Below are positions 28,297 through 38,889 of a stretch of 64,000 nucleotides of DNA, piece by piece. The notes beneath the pieces were generated by a model. That model searched no databases. It had not been told where the DNA came from and was given only the letters and a program-made list of their open reading frames with translations. Each line of letters opens with the position of its first letter. Position 1 is the stretch's first letter. Source of the stretch: Elmis aenea (taxonomy: Eukaryota; Arthropoda; Insecta; Coleoptera; Elmidae); the NCBI GenBank assembly GCA_947652605.1, contig OX393581.1, positions 8,560,640-8,624,639 on the forward strand, given 5' to 3'. The translations under genes and the position numbers were made by a program.

Positions 28297-28390
28297 CTCC
28301 GTTTTTTTGCCATTAAAAATAACGGTTTCGGTTTCTGTTAAAAATCACTTTTACGGACAAAAAATAACGGTTACCGGTTTTTTTAATAAC
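28297..28390 (-). mobile_element. Truncated copy of the ACCGGTT-rich hAT-like MITE
   Basis: This ~95-bp stretch matches, in opposite orientation, the left part of the MITE at 31786-32243. Shared features are the GTTTTTTTGCC-like start, the repeated CGGTTTCGGTTTC, a GACAAAAAATAA segment and GGTTACCGG. It begins exactly where similarity to the Bel/Pao fragment ends. Terminal repeats are absent on this copy. Confidence 0.65.
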
Positions 28391-28923
28391 GAAAAAAATA
28401 GTTTATGGCATCTGTCTTCCAGGGCATGTATTCTGTGTTTTGTGTTATTTAGTGTTATCGAATTGTTTTAAATAACTGATAAACCGCCCTAGTACTAATA
28501 TAATAAAAATATGTAAATATGTAAATATATCTTTTTCTATATATTTCTTCTTTTTTAATAGGAAATATGAAATAATTAAAACTATTTATACATTGAATTT
28601 ATTTTGATTATTACAGTAAAAAAACTTTAACTTTGTAATATTTAATTTTTCTAAAAGTAATACTTACTATAAACTTTACGCCTTTAGCTGCTAAGATCTA
28701 ATAGGCTGCTAGGAAAACGCTTTCAGGGTTAAAAATAAACAATGATAGACTGCTAAGATAAAGAGTGATGAACGAATATATGGCGGGGAAGAATGGAGGG
28801 GGAAATTAGTTTTGCTATGTTGTTTTCTGCTAGTGTACTAGAAAGAGATGTAAATATGACATTACGTGTATTATTACTTCTGCACTTCGACTAAAATTTA
28901 GTTCCCCCTTAACGCCTGGGTAT

Positions 28924-30160
28924 AATGTTGTGACGCACTCTATTAAAAAAGAAAGGATGGTTCAGAAACACAATCGTTTCGTTCAAAAACAGAAACTTGG
29001 AATTTTCTTATAACTAGTAAAACCTGGATCAAGTCTTCCAGCAGAAAGCTAAATCTGTGCTTTACGAAGGATCTGGAAAGAAAGAAACGCTGTCTTCTCA
29101 AAAACGAATGTTACAGATGAATGCACAATGAAGCGTACAGCTTGAACGAGTTCTAGAATATTTTTTTTTACAACAAACGACATCCTGTTATGAGTATAGC
29201 ATTAAACTAACAATATAAAAGTTTCTTAGTTTTAATCCATCTTAATTTTACAAGCTATTTTTAGCCGTTCAACCGTTACGTAACTAGATCGTTCATATTC
29301 ATATATACACATATAAATGCTTCACATTACAACGTTGAATTTTTTTTCAAATCATACATTTATGTAACAGCAATTCTGAAATTATTTACACGGTTCGTTG
29401 AATCGATGGAAGGTTATTCTTTCGTAAAGAAACTTTTCAACTTCACAAATCTCCAACTCTTCCCTTCCTTTTTATTTTTGCTTGCCTCTCATAGCTCCAA
29501 TATAAATTCAGATTATTCAAGCTTTTAAAAACCTTTTGTGTTTTTAAGTTTTTAAATAATTTCAGTACGATCACGAAAAACATTGTATTTTCTTTCCAAA
29601 TAACCCACAAAGAATGTATACAAATGTATACTCATACCTCGAGAACATTTACTTAGTAAAAAGATATATTTTAGCTGTTACTTTACAATCTTTGAAACCA
29701 ATTATTTTACCCAAAAAAAAAAAAAAACGAACGAAGCATAATGCAGTTTTCAGTTTTGGCAATGATTGTATGATTTAAGAATATTAATATGACGGAAAAA
29801 TAAATGATTTTGCAAATAAAATAGATACGAAACTCTACTATTTAAAACATCAGCATTTACCAAAACGCTGGTAAAATGGAGAAGTTAGTGATAGATTGTC
29901 AAGGCACGCTTAATGAATCGCCAATTTTATGTTTAAATCAATAGTCTATTATATTATAATCCTCATTTATTCATAGTTGAATCAATAATTTTAAATCCTT
30001 TTTATGGCCGTCATGTTTAAATGTCTGCTTGCTTAAGACACTAGGTTCAAAAAATCTGTTGATGTTTATTTTTGTAATTTTTTTAGGTATTTTAAGTACT
30101 CGTTAAATTTATTCATCAATATGTGATTATAAACATGTGGTTCCCCTTATTTATTTTATA
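28924..30160. other. AT-rich region, no gene seen
   Basis: About 1.2 kb with no convincing coding region, RNA gene or terminal repeats. A run of 16-17 A residues near 29713 is the only simple repeat noted. Confidence 0.5.
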
Positions 30161-31140
30161 AGTGCAATTTCATCTATTGTGCCGTTGTTGTAATAACCCT
30201 TGTCTCTTTTTGTTTCTCTGCGTTCAAGTCCTTCTTCCAACTTTCCACTTTCTGTGCTTTCCTCGGCTTCTCTTTCCATTTACTCTTGTTTTTTTAATGT
30301 TTGGCTATCTCCGTTTTTCCTTTCTATTTTATATTCATTATATTTTTATCACTTAATTTTTTCTTTCTTACTTTCACTTACGTATCCATGCAGTTTTCAA
30401 AAACAAAATCGCGACATTTGCAGTTTTTGTGTCTCAATATTCAAGTCACCTTTCATTTTTGCTTCCTTTTTTCTCCTACCTTAAGAGTTTCTCTACTGAA
30501 GCACTTCTACCTCGTTAGTTCATATGTTCCCTTTTGTCGGACTTTTTACTGTTTTTTACAAGGGGTTTTCACTTATTTGATCCTTTTTGCTTATTATACG
30601 TTTCTCCTACACCAGTGATTCTCAAAGTGTGGTTCGCGGACCTCTGGGGGTCCCTGAAACCTTTTAAAAGGGTCTCTCGAGACTTTTATTATGTTTAAAA
30701 ATTAACTAAATTTATTTGTCAAGCTAAATTAAAAACGAAACATTGCCTTCAAAACAATTTATTGAGGTCCAATCTATGCTGTTACTTTTGGAAGGGGTCC
30801 TCAGAGTAAAAAGTTTGAGAAACACTGTCCTACACTAACTCTTTCTACTCTGCGTGTTTTTAATCATTTTTCTGCTTTTTACAATAACCCTTGCATTCCT
30901 TTTTTTTACATTTATTCTCTACTTATATTCCCTTTCTCCTCTCTAATTCATTTTTGGTTTATCTTTTTGATACAGTTTCTTATACAGCTTTCTTATTTTT
31001 CTTCTTTTATTGCTCACTTACCACTTACCTCTCCGATTTAACACGTCGCCTTATTTTTCTGATCTTTTTCTCGATTGCTGTTATATTCTTCATGAAAATC
31101 TTAAAATTCAGTTTAAGCTCTTCCAGCATTTTTAATAGTT
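30160..31140. other. Pyrimidine-rich strand-asymmetric tract interrupted by a hAT element
   Basis: The plus strand is strongly enriched in T and C and poor in G for nearly 1 kb, apart from the hAT insertion at 30613-30827. The long plus-strand frames here encode only phenylalanine/leucine/serine-rich strings, as expected from T/C-rich DNA, and have no recognisable domain. It may be an old retroelement read on the purine-rich strand or simply low-complexity DNA. Confidence 0.45.
30613..30827. mobile_element. Small non-autonomous hAT element with 8-bp target duplication
   Basis: The 215-bp element starts CAGTGATTCTCAAAGTGTGG and ends AAGTTTGAGAAACACTG, so its ends are inverted and match the CAGTGnTTCTCAAA termini common in hAT (Charlie-like) elements. 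It is flanked by a perfect 8-bp direct repeat TCCTACAC (30605-30612 and 30828-30835), the target duplication size of hAT transposases. It has no coding capacity. Exact target duplication suggests a fairly recent insertion. Confidence 0.9.
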
Positions 31141-31273
31141 GAGTCTAAAACTGATTTGCTATTTTAAATCACAAACTGATCACTTCGGTTTGTGTAAACG
31201 TTTAGTTTATTAGCATGGATTTATTCCATACAAGTTAAGATTACTTTTGCCGTTGTTTTGCCCTAAATCTTAA

Positions 31274-32328
31274 CCCTAGAAGCCCAATCTACGTCATTTT
31301 GACGTACACTCCAACACATATTCGCGATCTCTTTCGCATGCTTGCTTAGATCGCCGTGACCATCCGAGCCAACTAGGTACATGCCCAGAGCTAACAGGAG
31401 ACAGCAGTCTCGCTTTGATGTGCCGCCATTTTGTTGTTATCGCAATGTTCACGTCGTTATGACGTATGTTTGGGCTTTGTTAACTTTTGCACTTTTCGAA
31501 TTTTCTGAATTATATTTGACTTAACTGATTTATGTTTGATAAGAGTTGATTAGTTTTTCATAAAAAAATATAAATAGTTGATTTTTGTAAACAATTTGTA
31601 GTATATAAGAAAAAATTACAGGGATCTCAGTTTTCGTGCCATTTTTTGTATGTTTAATTAAAGTGAACATTTCAGAGTTTAAATAAACAATATTTTTTCT
31701 AAATTTCTGTTTTTTTATTTACAGAGAAACTATTTCACATAAACCATACAAAAAAACTAGTATTTGCAGTAAAGTTTATTTAGATCAGGGCATGAAACCG
31801 GTTTTTTAAACCGGTTTAAAACACCGGTTAACCTTTATTTTTTGTCCAAAATTGTGATTTATAACCGAAACCGAAACCGTTATTTTTAAAGGCAAAAAAA
31901 CGGTAACCTTTAACCAAAATAATAAAAAACCGGTTTTTTAAACATCTCTTTTTAATAAAAATTATTTTGAAAAAATACAAAATCTGTATTAAATGTGATT
32001 AGTTTACCAAAAGTAATTACTGAATGCTTGATTGTACATATATTATAAAATTATAAATAGATAATATCTTTTTATACTTTGCATTCCAAATCTGAATAAT
32101 GTTAAAAACCGGTTAAATTAACCGGTTTTTTCAAAACCGGTGTTTTACGGAAAAAACCGGTTTTTCAACAAAAACCGTTATAAAAATAAAGTTCTTGAAT
32201 TCGGTTAACCGTTAACCAAAATTTTTTTCGGTTTCTAGCCCTGATTTAGATAGAGCTCTTTTATAATTACGTCGTTTTGACGTATGATTGGGCTTTATAG
32301 CCTCAAAAATATGATTGGGCTTCTAGGG
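31274..32328. mobile_element. piggyBac-like MITE (TTAA target site), interrupted by a hAT-like MITE
   Basis: The termini are a perfect inverted pair: CCCTAGAAGCCCAATC at the left and its complement ending at 32328. Both sides are flanked by TTAA (31270-31273 and 32329-32332). CCCTAG termini plus TTAA target duplication are the signature of piggyBac-family elements. Without the nested insertion and its target duplication the element would be about 589 bp. It has no transposase frame. Subterminal copies of an ACGTC...GACGT palindrome occur near both ends. Confidence 0.88.
31786..32243. mobile_element. hAT-like MITE rich in ACCGGTT motifs, nested in the piggyBac-like MITE
   Basis: The 458-bp element begins CAGGGCATGAAACCGG and ends CGGTTTCTAGCCCTG, which are inverted with one 2-bp swap (AT/TA). 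It is flanked by a perfect 8-bp duplication ATTTAGAT (31778-31785 and 32244-32251), which fits the hAT preference nTnnnnAn. The interior carries many AACCGGTT-type palindromes, so it could fold extensively. No coding region is present. It inserted after the surrounding element. Confidence 0.9.
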
Positions 32329-32332
32329 TTAA

Positions 32333-33170
32333 TGTCAATTTTTCCTAGTAGTAAATACGAGTATGTATCTTAATCGAATGTTGATAGTTTGCTATAAAGC
32401 TTATGGTATTAAATCAGCATACATCGAACGACAAGGTAACTACAAAATGAAAAAACCAAACTCCAATTCACTTTTATTGAGTGATAAACGATAAACATCA
32501 ACTTCAATTTCGATAGCTTTGCAAAATTCGACTTTTTTAACTCCACTTGTTTGAAATTGAGATTATATTCTTTCATAACGACGCTCTTAAGCAATATTTT
32601 TATCTCATAAATCTCGCATTAGCGTTCATAATGCAAATGAGAAAATATTTCGAGGACTATCTCGAAGGAAAACGATTACGTACTCGTTCCTGAATGTCTG
32701 GTATCGTTATTTATGTGGCACAATGGTCCCGTAAGTAATCAAATGGAAGTAAAATATTTTATTTTGCAAGTTAAATCAGTGCAACTACATTACCCGTCGC
32801 ATTGGTTATATCCATATGTTACTTGTCGACGACAGTTGACACAAATATTTGCATTTAAATGCTCTTAGCATCATAGCATTAAGGATTATCTGGTGTTTAA
32901 GAAAATCCGTGTTAACAAGAATACTCAAAATTTTTATTGTTGTAAACATTTTTATTAACAAAAAATAATAGATGTTTAAAAAACAATAGCAATTAACGCT
33001 ACTTCAACGTATTTCAATATCGTTGCGTTTAAAAATTTCCATTTTAACTTTGTTGAAGAATATTTTTTTAAATCTACGCTTGTAGCGTTCTGAAATATTA
33101 AAAACTGTGTTAAAGAGACCATTAATTTATTTCTCAGATCTTGGAACTAAAAACTTTTTTAGTTGAAGAA
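32333..33170. other. AT-rich region, no gene seen
   Basis: No protein family, splice-consistent exon or terminal repeat was recognised in this stretch. Confidence 0.5.
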
Positions 33171-33179
33171 TTTGTGATA

Positions 33180-34260
33180 AAGCTTATTGTTTTCCTAAGA
33201 TGATTTTCCTGTACATTTTGGTATTCAGGCATGTTTTCTTAGCTTTTGATTATGCTTCTCCATTTGTTCCTATCGTTGGTTATCTTTTTATTATTTTCAC
33301 GGAGTTGGTCCCCTTTCTGGTTCCTGTACTGCGACCTATTGGTCTATTGTACCCTCTGGTGATAGCCCCTTAATGAAGTCCTGTGTTTATGAAAAACTCC
33401 AAGCTTTTTTAAGATTGTTTTTCTTAATTCCTCTTGGTTGGTTTTTTCCATCCCCAGAAGTCTACGCTGATAGTATGTGAATCCTTCACACTGGCATATT
33501 ACGTGTAGAGGAGTTTCTTCTTCTTCACCACATCCTTTGCATATGTCGATCTCTGAGAGCCATATTATGTAGAAGTGTTTATTTAGCCCCTAGTGTCCTG
33601 TGGCTGCTCTGATGTCTACTCTGCTCATCCTAAGCATTTCTTCTGTCTTTTAACAAAATTGCCTTAGAATGGGTTTGTCCTGCTTGTCTATATGATGTAC
33701 CAACTGCGGGTTCTGATACGAAGAAAGGTGTCTCGCTGCCGATTTTCGCTAGACGATCTGCATTCTCGTTCCCTGGTATATTGGTGTGCCCCTTCCTAAA
33801 AGGTTAAGAGCCCGAATGCAGTTCAGAAGAAGTTATGAGTTTACAAAGAGCTTTTAAGGCTACATGGCTGTCGGACACTATATAGATTCTTTTATTACTA
33901 AAATATCTTTCTAATAGTATATCTACACATAAGTGCATAGCGTATACCTCGGCTTGAAATATGGTTGCATACTGTCTAGACTTACATATGTGCCTTGTCT
34001 CAGTTGAGCTGCTCCCCATATTCAACAGCCTGTCTTTTTGCGTTTTTGGTCCGTCCGTATACCAGACTAGGCCATTAGCTTCCATTGATCCCGTGTTGGA
34101 ATTATGATTTCAAATGTTTTCTCAATGGCTAGCGTCCTGTTTATTCTATCTGAAATCATACTTAGTGTCGGATATGTGTCGATCTCGTTGAGAATAGTCA
34201 AGTGCCCTTCTTTACGTCTCCCCTCTTTGGAGGTGATTTTCAGTAGCTACCCCTCTCGTT
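33180..34260 (-). pseudogene. Decayed non-LTR retrotransposon 3' part (RT C-terminus and RNase H)
   Basis: On the minus strand the sequence first encodes the end of a reverse transcriptase region (34250-34090, with RRKEGHLTIL and an IIPTRDQWK-like ending). It then encodes an RNase H domain (34085-33804). Visible RNase H residues are YTDG (first Asp), FQAEVYA (Glu) and IVSDS (second Asp). Further on, beyond an in-frame stop at about 33803, come HTNIPGNENADRLAK (the C-terminal RNase H segment with the last Asp) and a cysteine-containing tail with ICKGCGEEEETPLHV. This domain order is that of insect non-LTR elements encoding RNase H (Jockey/R1/Loa-like). Stops and frame changes show it is dead. 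The 5' part is missing. Confidence 0.82.
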
Positions 34261-34639
34261 GTTTACTGTGGCATATCTCTTCAGATGGTTCCTCTTTCTT
34301 CTATTTTCTGTCTCACTTCTTTTTCTCATTTCATTTGTCAATACTGATTTTAAATTGTAACCCAGTTATCTTAATTTATTACAGCTTTGCAAAGCCGTAG
34401 TTTAAGTTTAAACGACGATCAGAAATAATAAAATAACAGATAAATAATGAAATGTCGGAAATTATTAGAGGATATGCTAAATTCCATTCAAAATGGTTTT
34501 TAAAGTTCAGATTTAAGTTTAGCTTTCTGACGAGCACAAACCTTTTGTATCAACTGAATTAAAACTTTGCGATGTGGTAAAAGTTTTAACGCTTCAAAAG
34601 TAAAACTAAATTTAACTGTGAATTAATATATTTCATAAC

Positions 34640-35900
34640 TTTGAACACGACTCGTCGCGTCGGTTTGTTTCACTGTCAGATTTTAACTGATGAAGTTCAT
34701 TTTCAACTAAGCATCAGTAAAAATGTTTTATGCGGATTTCTTTGTCAGGATAGCATTTTTATTGGAACCAATGTTTTTTTTTGTGATAAAAACATGTGTT
34801 TCTATTATGAAAATGCTTTTTTGTTATACATTTTTACTATTTTCTGGAATATTTCATATAGATCCAGTGTTTCTCAAGTTTTAGGCTGAACATAGGGACA
34901 TAGATTAAACCAAGAGTTGGAACAATTTGTGTAATTTGTCGCTGATCACACATTTGAAATAAAAATTGCCTTGGTCCTATTAGTTCATAAGTTTTTTATA
35001 TAAACGGGGAAAAAATGCCTTATTTCTTTTTTAATTGGTAAAATCTAAACACCAGAATGTTCTGTGTTTCATTTGTTTTAAACCATCACAATTAAATGAT
35101 AATAAAATTTATTACAACTAAAATCATAGTAATGACTATTGGCAAAACCAAAAACTATAGTAATAGTTACAATAATAAACTTTTTGTTTTAAATTTTATA
35201 TACATTTTTTTATTGGCCATGTAGGTTTCATGAAAAAAACGTTATTTCTCAATATTTTATTTAATCACTGGTACTTCATTGCATTTCATATTTTTAGTGC
35301 CAAACCCGAATGTGTCACCTATAAAAAATTACAAATTTGATGATGATTTAAAATGGAAGAAACGTATGATACAAAATCTTATCAGATCGGAAGATAGAGA
35401 ATAAAAAGTTGCTTCTACAAAATGTTTTCAGTTTTTCGGTTTCTGTGACAGTAAAGGCAAAACAAGATAATCAAAGTAAAAAACTTTCTTAACTAAGAAG
35501 GCTACAACAATTTTCATTTCAAAATTGTAATCAACATGTAATTGCGTAACTTTGCCCCAGTCTAACGATGTCATCCTCAAATAAGCAAGCCTTTAGTTTG
35601 GAATACCCTACATAGATTCTGTTTCAGGAAATAATCTCTCTAAACTTACTGAAAATAGGAAAATTGGTATCGATTTTAGACAACCATAACTTTCTAGACT
35701 TTGAATTTTACATTTTTATTTAAATTTCGAATTAATTAATAATCAATGAAACTGTTAATAAAACACACATTGAAATATTATTTTCGCTAGTTCGTTCCTT
35801 CACGATATAATCAAATTCAGTCCTAAATAAAAAGTAAAACCACCGAATTTTTTAATATTTGTCGCTTCTTTGGTTTCAATATTTAAATAAATAATTGATA
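34640..35900. other. AT-rich region, no gene seen; possible lone hAT end at 34865
   Basis: CAGTGTTTCTCAAG at about 34865 resembles a hAT terminus, like the element at 30613, but no matching opposite end or target duplication was found. The remainder has no recognised feature. Confidence 0.35.
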
Positions 35901-35904
35901 TATT

Positions 35905-36144
35905 TTATATTTCAAGGGTTTTTCGCTTGAAAAATATCCAAATAACTAACTGTAACAATCCTGCCAGCACCATAACGAACGAACTAGTTAAAACTCTGTG
36001 TAGTTCCACAAGGAAAAAAAATGCCAGTGATTCTTGAGCGACTTCAATTGTTGTCGGTATTATCACAGGCAACTCAATTGGTGTTCTACTTTTCATTATT
36101 TGGGTTAGATAGTTGCGTTCCACGTTGGAGACTTTGCTGCGCAT
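35905..36144 (-). CDS. Unrecognised small open frame with a hydrophobic C-terminal part
   Basis: A 79-codon minus-strand frame begins at the ATG at 36144. The frame stays open for about 30 more codons upstream, so it could be part of a longer exon. The C-terminal half has a hydrophobic stretch (SSFVMVLAGLLQLVIWIFF) that could span a membrane, followed by a basic end. The local base composition is somewhat less AT-rich than its surroundings. No family is recognised and no splice partner is evident. It may be a chance frame or a transposon remnant. Confidence 0.2.
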   Translation of the reverse strand: MRSKVSNVERNYLTQIMKSRTPIELPVIIPTTIEVAQESLAFFFLVELHRVLTSSFVMVLAGLLQLVIWIFFKRKTLEI

Positions 36145-36806
36145 CTGGTTTCCATGGCAACGTGTACTGTAGGTGCACCAGACCGCTAATCGATTGTTAG
36201 TGAATTTGGGTCCGTGAAGTAATTTCGCTGGGAAACTACAATTACAGTAAAAAAAAAAGATTCAAAGCATTTAATATCTCAATTTACAAGTTTCGCATTG
36301 TACCAGCTCTGACCATGTGTGATTTTGCCGGTTTCAGATCTTTCTTTAGCGACATGTATTTGTTTATATTTTTTAGTTGCAGCACTACTAGCGTATTCCA
36401 AAATCTCCCTACTAAATTGCTGTTTTATTTTATTTAAACTCGAACATTTAATCAATACGGGATGTATTCTGAAAATTAAAACAATGATGAAGATGCAAGA
36501 CGAATCTCTTATTCAATTCCTTTGTTTCTTTCAAGTTTTTATTTTCAAAATGGTGACCAATAATTACACAGTAACATTAGAGTAAGGACATGAATAAAAA
36601 AAATTCTTATCTATGTTGTTGATGACCCCTCAACACGAACCTGGAACATCGCGTGCGTGCGATTCCATGAGCTTTCAATTTAATTCAAGCTAGAGTGGAA
36701 ATGGTATGATCGCAAATTACTCATTTAAATTGATTAATTGCGAGGGCTACACACGTATAACAGAACCGCTCAATCTCTATACCGCGGTCTCTATGCGGTC
36801 ATCCGG

Positions 36807-36814
36807 TGACGTCA
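36807..36814. promoter_or_regulatory. CRE-like palindrome TGACGTCA
   Basis: A perfect TGACGTCA, the CREB/ATF consensus, sits in a short, locally GC-richer stretch (36770-36850) about 1.8 kb upstream of the first visible globin exon. It could belong to a promoter, possibly of the globin gene, but no transcription start is visible. Confidence 0.3.
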
Positions 36815-37059
36815 CGCAGTTACCGATCCGTAGCGTTCAATTGTTCGCAGTTCACAGCTTCATACATCTAATTTGTCTTCAAGCTTTATAAAGTTGTTTA
36901 AAACTGTATTTTTATAAATTTAGTTTGGAGTGGATGGAATTAAAATAATATTGATAGGCGAGATTTAGCTTCAAAAATAATATGTTTGGTAAAATTGCAC
37001 ACTTTTTCAACTATTTACTTTATTTTAAACACACAAGTCATAGGTTTCTCTTATTAATT

Positions 37060-37990
37060 CATCATCATCAATGAGCCGTATAATTCTTAGGATTATGGCT
37101 AACGCCGAGGCGTTTTTAAATCCATTTATTGAGGTGGATCGCTCCTCTCTCTGATTTTCAAGGCTTGTTGTTGGTCCTGGCTGCCTCCGTTATTTTCTTC
37201 CATTCTTTCCTATCTTTGCATTTCGATTTCCAGTCATTTATTCTCAATGCCTTTGTATCTTTCTCCAGGGCGTCTCTCCACCTTTTCCTTGGTCTTCCCT
37301 TGTCCCTGGGCCAAATAGAGATCAAATGTGTTATCCCCCTGATCATTTCGGTTGGTTTCCTTCTCAAGATGTGTCTTGCCCATCGTAATCGTTGTGCTTT
37401 AATGTGTCGAATGATATTTTCACCTCCGAGTTCCTCCTCTATTTCTTTGTTCCTTCTCAGTCTTACTTCTCCATCTCTTGTTACGTTAAGTCCTAGTATT
37501 GCTCTCTACTTTTCTCTCCACTATATTTAAATCTTCCTCTTCTTTCTTATTTATTGTTATTGTTTCTATCGCATATCTTATGACGGGTCTTATCAGGGTT
37601 TTGTATATTTTGATTTTTGTTGTTTTACTTAGTGTTTTACTCTTTAGTAGTGTTTTGTTTTTGCCGTATGCCTGATTTCTTTTCAGAGTTTTCTCCTTGA
37701 CTCTGTTCTTTCCAGCTTGTCCCACTGTCACGCCCAAGTAATTGAAAGTATTGACTTCGTCGAAGGTGCATTCTTTTGTTTCTAGATCGTTCTGTGTGTG
37801 CATATTTTCTCTTCCTATCTTCATCTATTTTGTTTTTTCTTCATTTACTTCCAAACCTAGTTTTTTGCCTCTTTCTCTAGTTGATCTATTGCTCTTATTA
37901 TGTCTTCTCTTTTATTTCCTATGATTGCTATATCTTCAGCATACGCTATTATTTGTATTTGGTTGATCATAATATTTTTCTTATCTAGTT
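37060..37990 (-). pseudogene. RTE-like non-LTR retrotransposon 3' fragment, inactivated
   Basis: On the minus strand the order is: an RT catalytic box region (37932-37943), a thumb/connection region (37824-37486, with FNYLGVTV, KIKIYKTLIRPVIRY and VERKV), and a basic tail (37367-37158, with KGRPRKRWRDALEKD). This series is typical of the C-terminal half of RTE-type reverse transcriptases in arthropods. The catalytic box reads YAED instead of YADD. The segments are in different frames, and an in-frame stop precedes the thumb region. It is a dead, 5'-truncated copy. Confidence 0.85.
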
Positions 37991-38579
37991 TCGCTCTTCG
38001 TATTATTATTGATTAATTGACATTATTAAAAATGTAAAACCTAATCGATATTGCAGTGTATTTAAGGCAAATACTTTTAACGTTGTAACAACAATTTTTA
38101 ATTTAATTTTAATTGGTACCTACTGATATAGCTGTTGGTTTTGCTGGATTAATTTCACAGGAAGATTAAATAACTTTAATTAACTGCACAGTGGGCGTGA
38201 TGTAATTTATAATTATGACGTAATTTGTTTGGTTACCAAAATTATCATTTATTCTCGTGACACCGCTAAGACATTACGGCCAAAAATATGAAAAGTAATG
38301 TTGTAGATTTAAACAACAATGAAATTCTAATAAATTACTTATAAACACATATTCTTTTATTGTCGTGGGTTAAATAATTTTTTGCCTTCTGTCTGTTGTC
38401 GATATTTTAGATATTAATTTTTTTGCTTACTGCTTTGAGCAATATAATTCTTTTAATCATCAATCTATAGAATTAAAATGCCTATTTTCTCCATTTATCT
38501 ACTGCTATTTTTCACTGGTATGGTAGCGTCTAGTCATAAGAACCTTCCCACTCAACTAATTTGTTAATTCTCTTTACAG

Positions 38580-38811
38580 ATTGTTTGAGGATCATGAGGA
38601 GCTTTTAGAACTGTTCGAGAAATTCAAGAGGCTTAAAACGAGAGAAGAACAAGCCAACAGTTTGGAGCTGGCGGAACACGCGAGCACGGTTATGAACACT
38701 CTAGATGAGGGTATCAAAGGCCTAGATAACGTAGATGCCTTTTTTGATTATCTACATCAAGTGGGAGCATCGCATCGAAAAATTCCAGGATTTAAAGTAG
38801 AATATTTTTGG
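38580..38811 (+). CDS. Globin, middle coding exon (neuroglobin/globin X-like)
   Basis: The exon encodes helices from the end of B to the start of G of a globin fold. It starts after a tctttacag acceptor with the third base of a split codon and ends at TTTTGG before gtgagt. The residue-33 His (38677-38679, in LAEHAS) is the distal E7 His and the residue-65 His (38773-38775, in GASHRK) is the proximal F8 His. Their 32-residue spacing equals that of neuroglobin His64 and His96. The upstream junction matches the ancestral globin intron B12.2 and the downstream one matches G7.0. The protein would bind haem and oxygen, probably as an intracellular, possibly hexacoordinate, globin. It does not look like the common insect globin 1 and is closer to neuroglobin/globin X. 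The exon for the A helix and most of B was not found upstream in the window. Confidence 0.9.
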
Positions 38812-38889
38812 GTGAGTACACTCTGTGATTAATCTAGAAAGAGCATATTTATCGACCAATACATCAAATTGATTTTTCAAAACTTGTTC

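Larger units (their letters stand above)
26953..28908. mobile_element. TTAA-flanked inverted-repeat structure enclosing a Bel/Pao fragment
   Basis: A 12-bp inverted repeat (GGGGGAACTAAA at 26953, TTTAGTTCCCCC ending at 28908) is flanked on both sides by TTAA (26949-26952 and 28909-28912). Just outside it, ATACCCAG (26919-26926) and CTGGGTAT (28916-28923) are also inverted. The real terminal repeat may therefore be longer, with an insertion on the left. The interior holds a Bel/Pao retroelement fragment, a hAT-like MITE piece and AT-rich filler. It may be a MITE split by later insertions or a composite element. Inverted termini and TTAA are seen directly; a piggyBac-type origin is inference. 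Confidence 0.55.

Noticed and set aside
30162..31142. Several plus-strand open frames rich in Phe, Leu and Ser that look like membrane proteins
   Set aside because: They overlap in different frames and result from T/C-rich DNA; no family motif or splice context.
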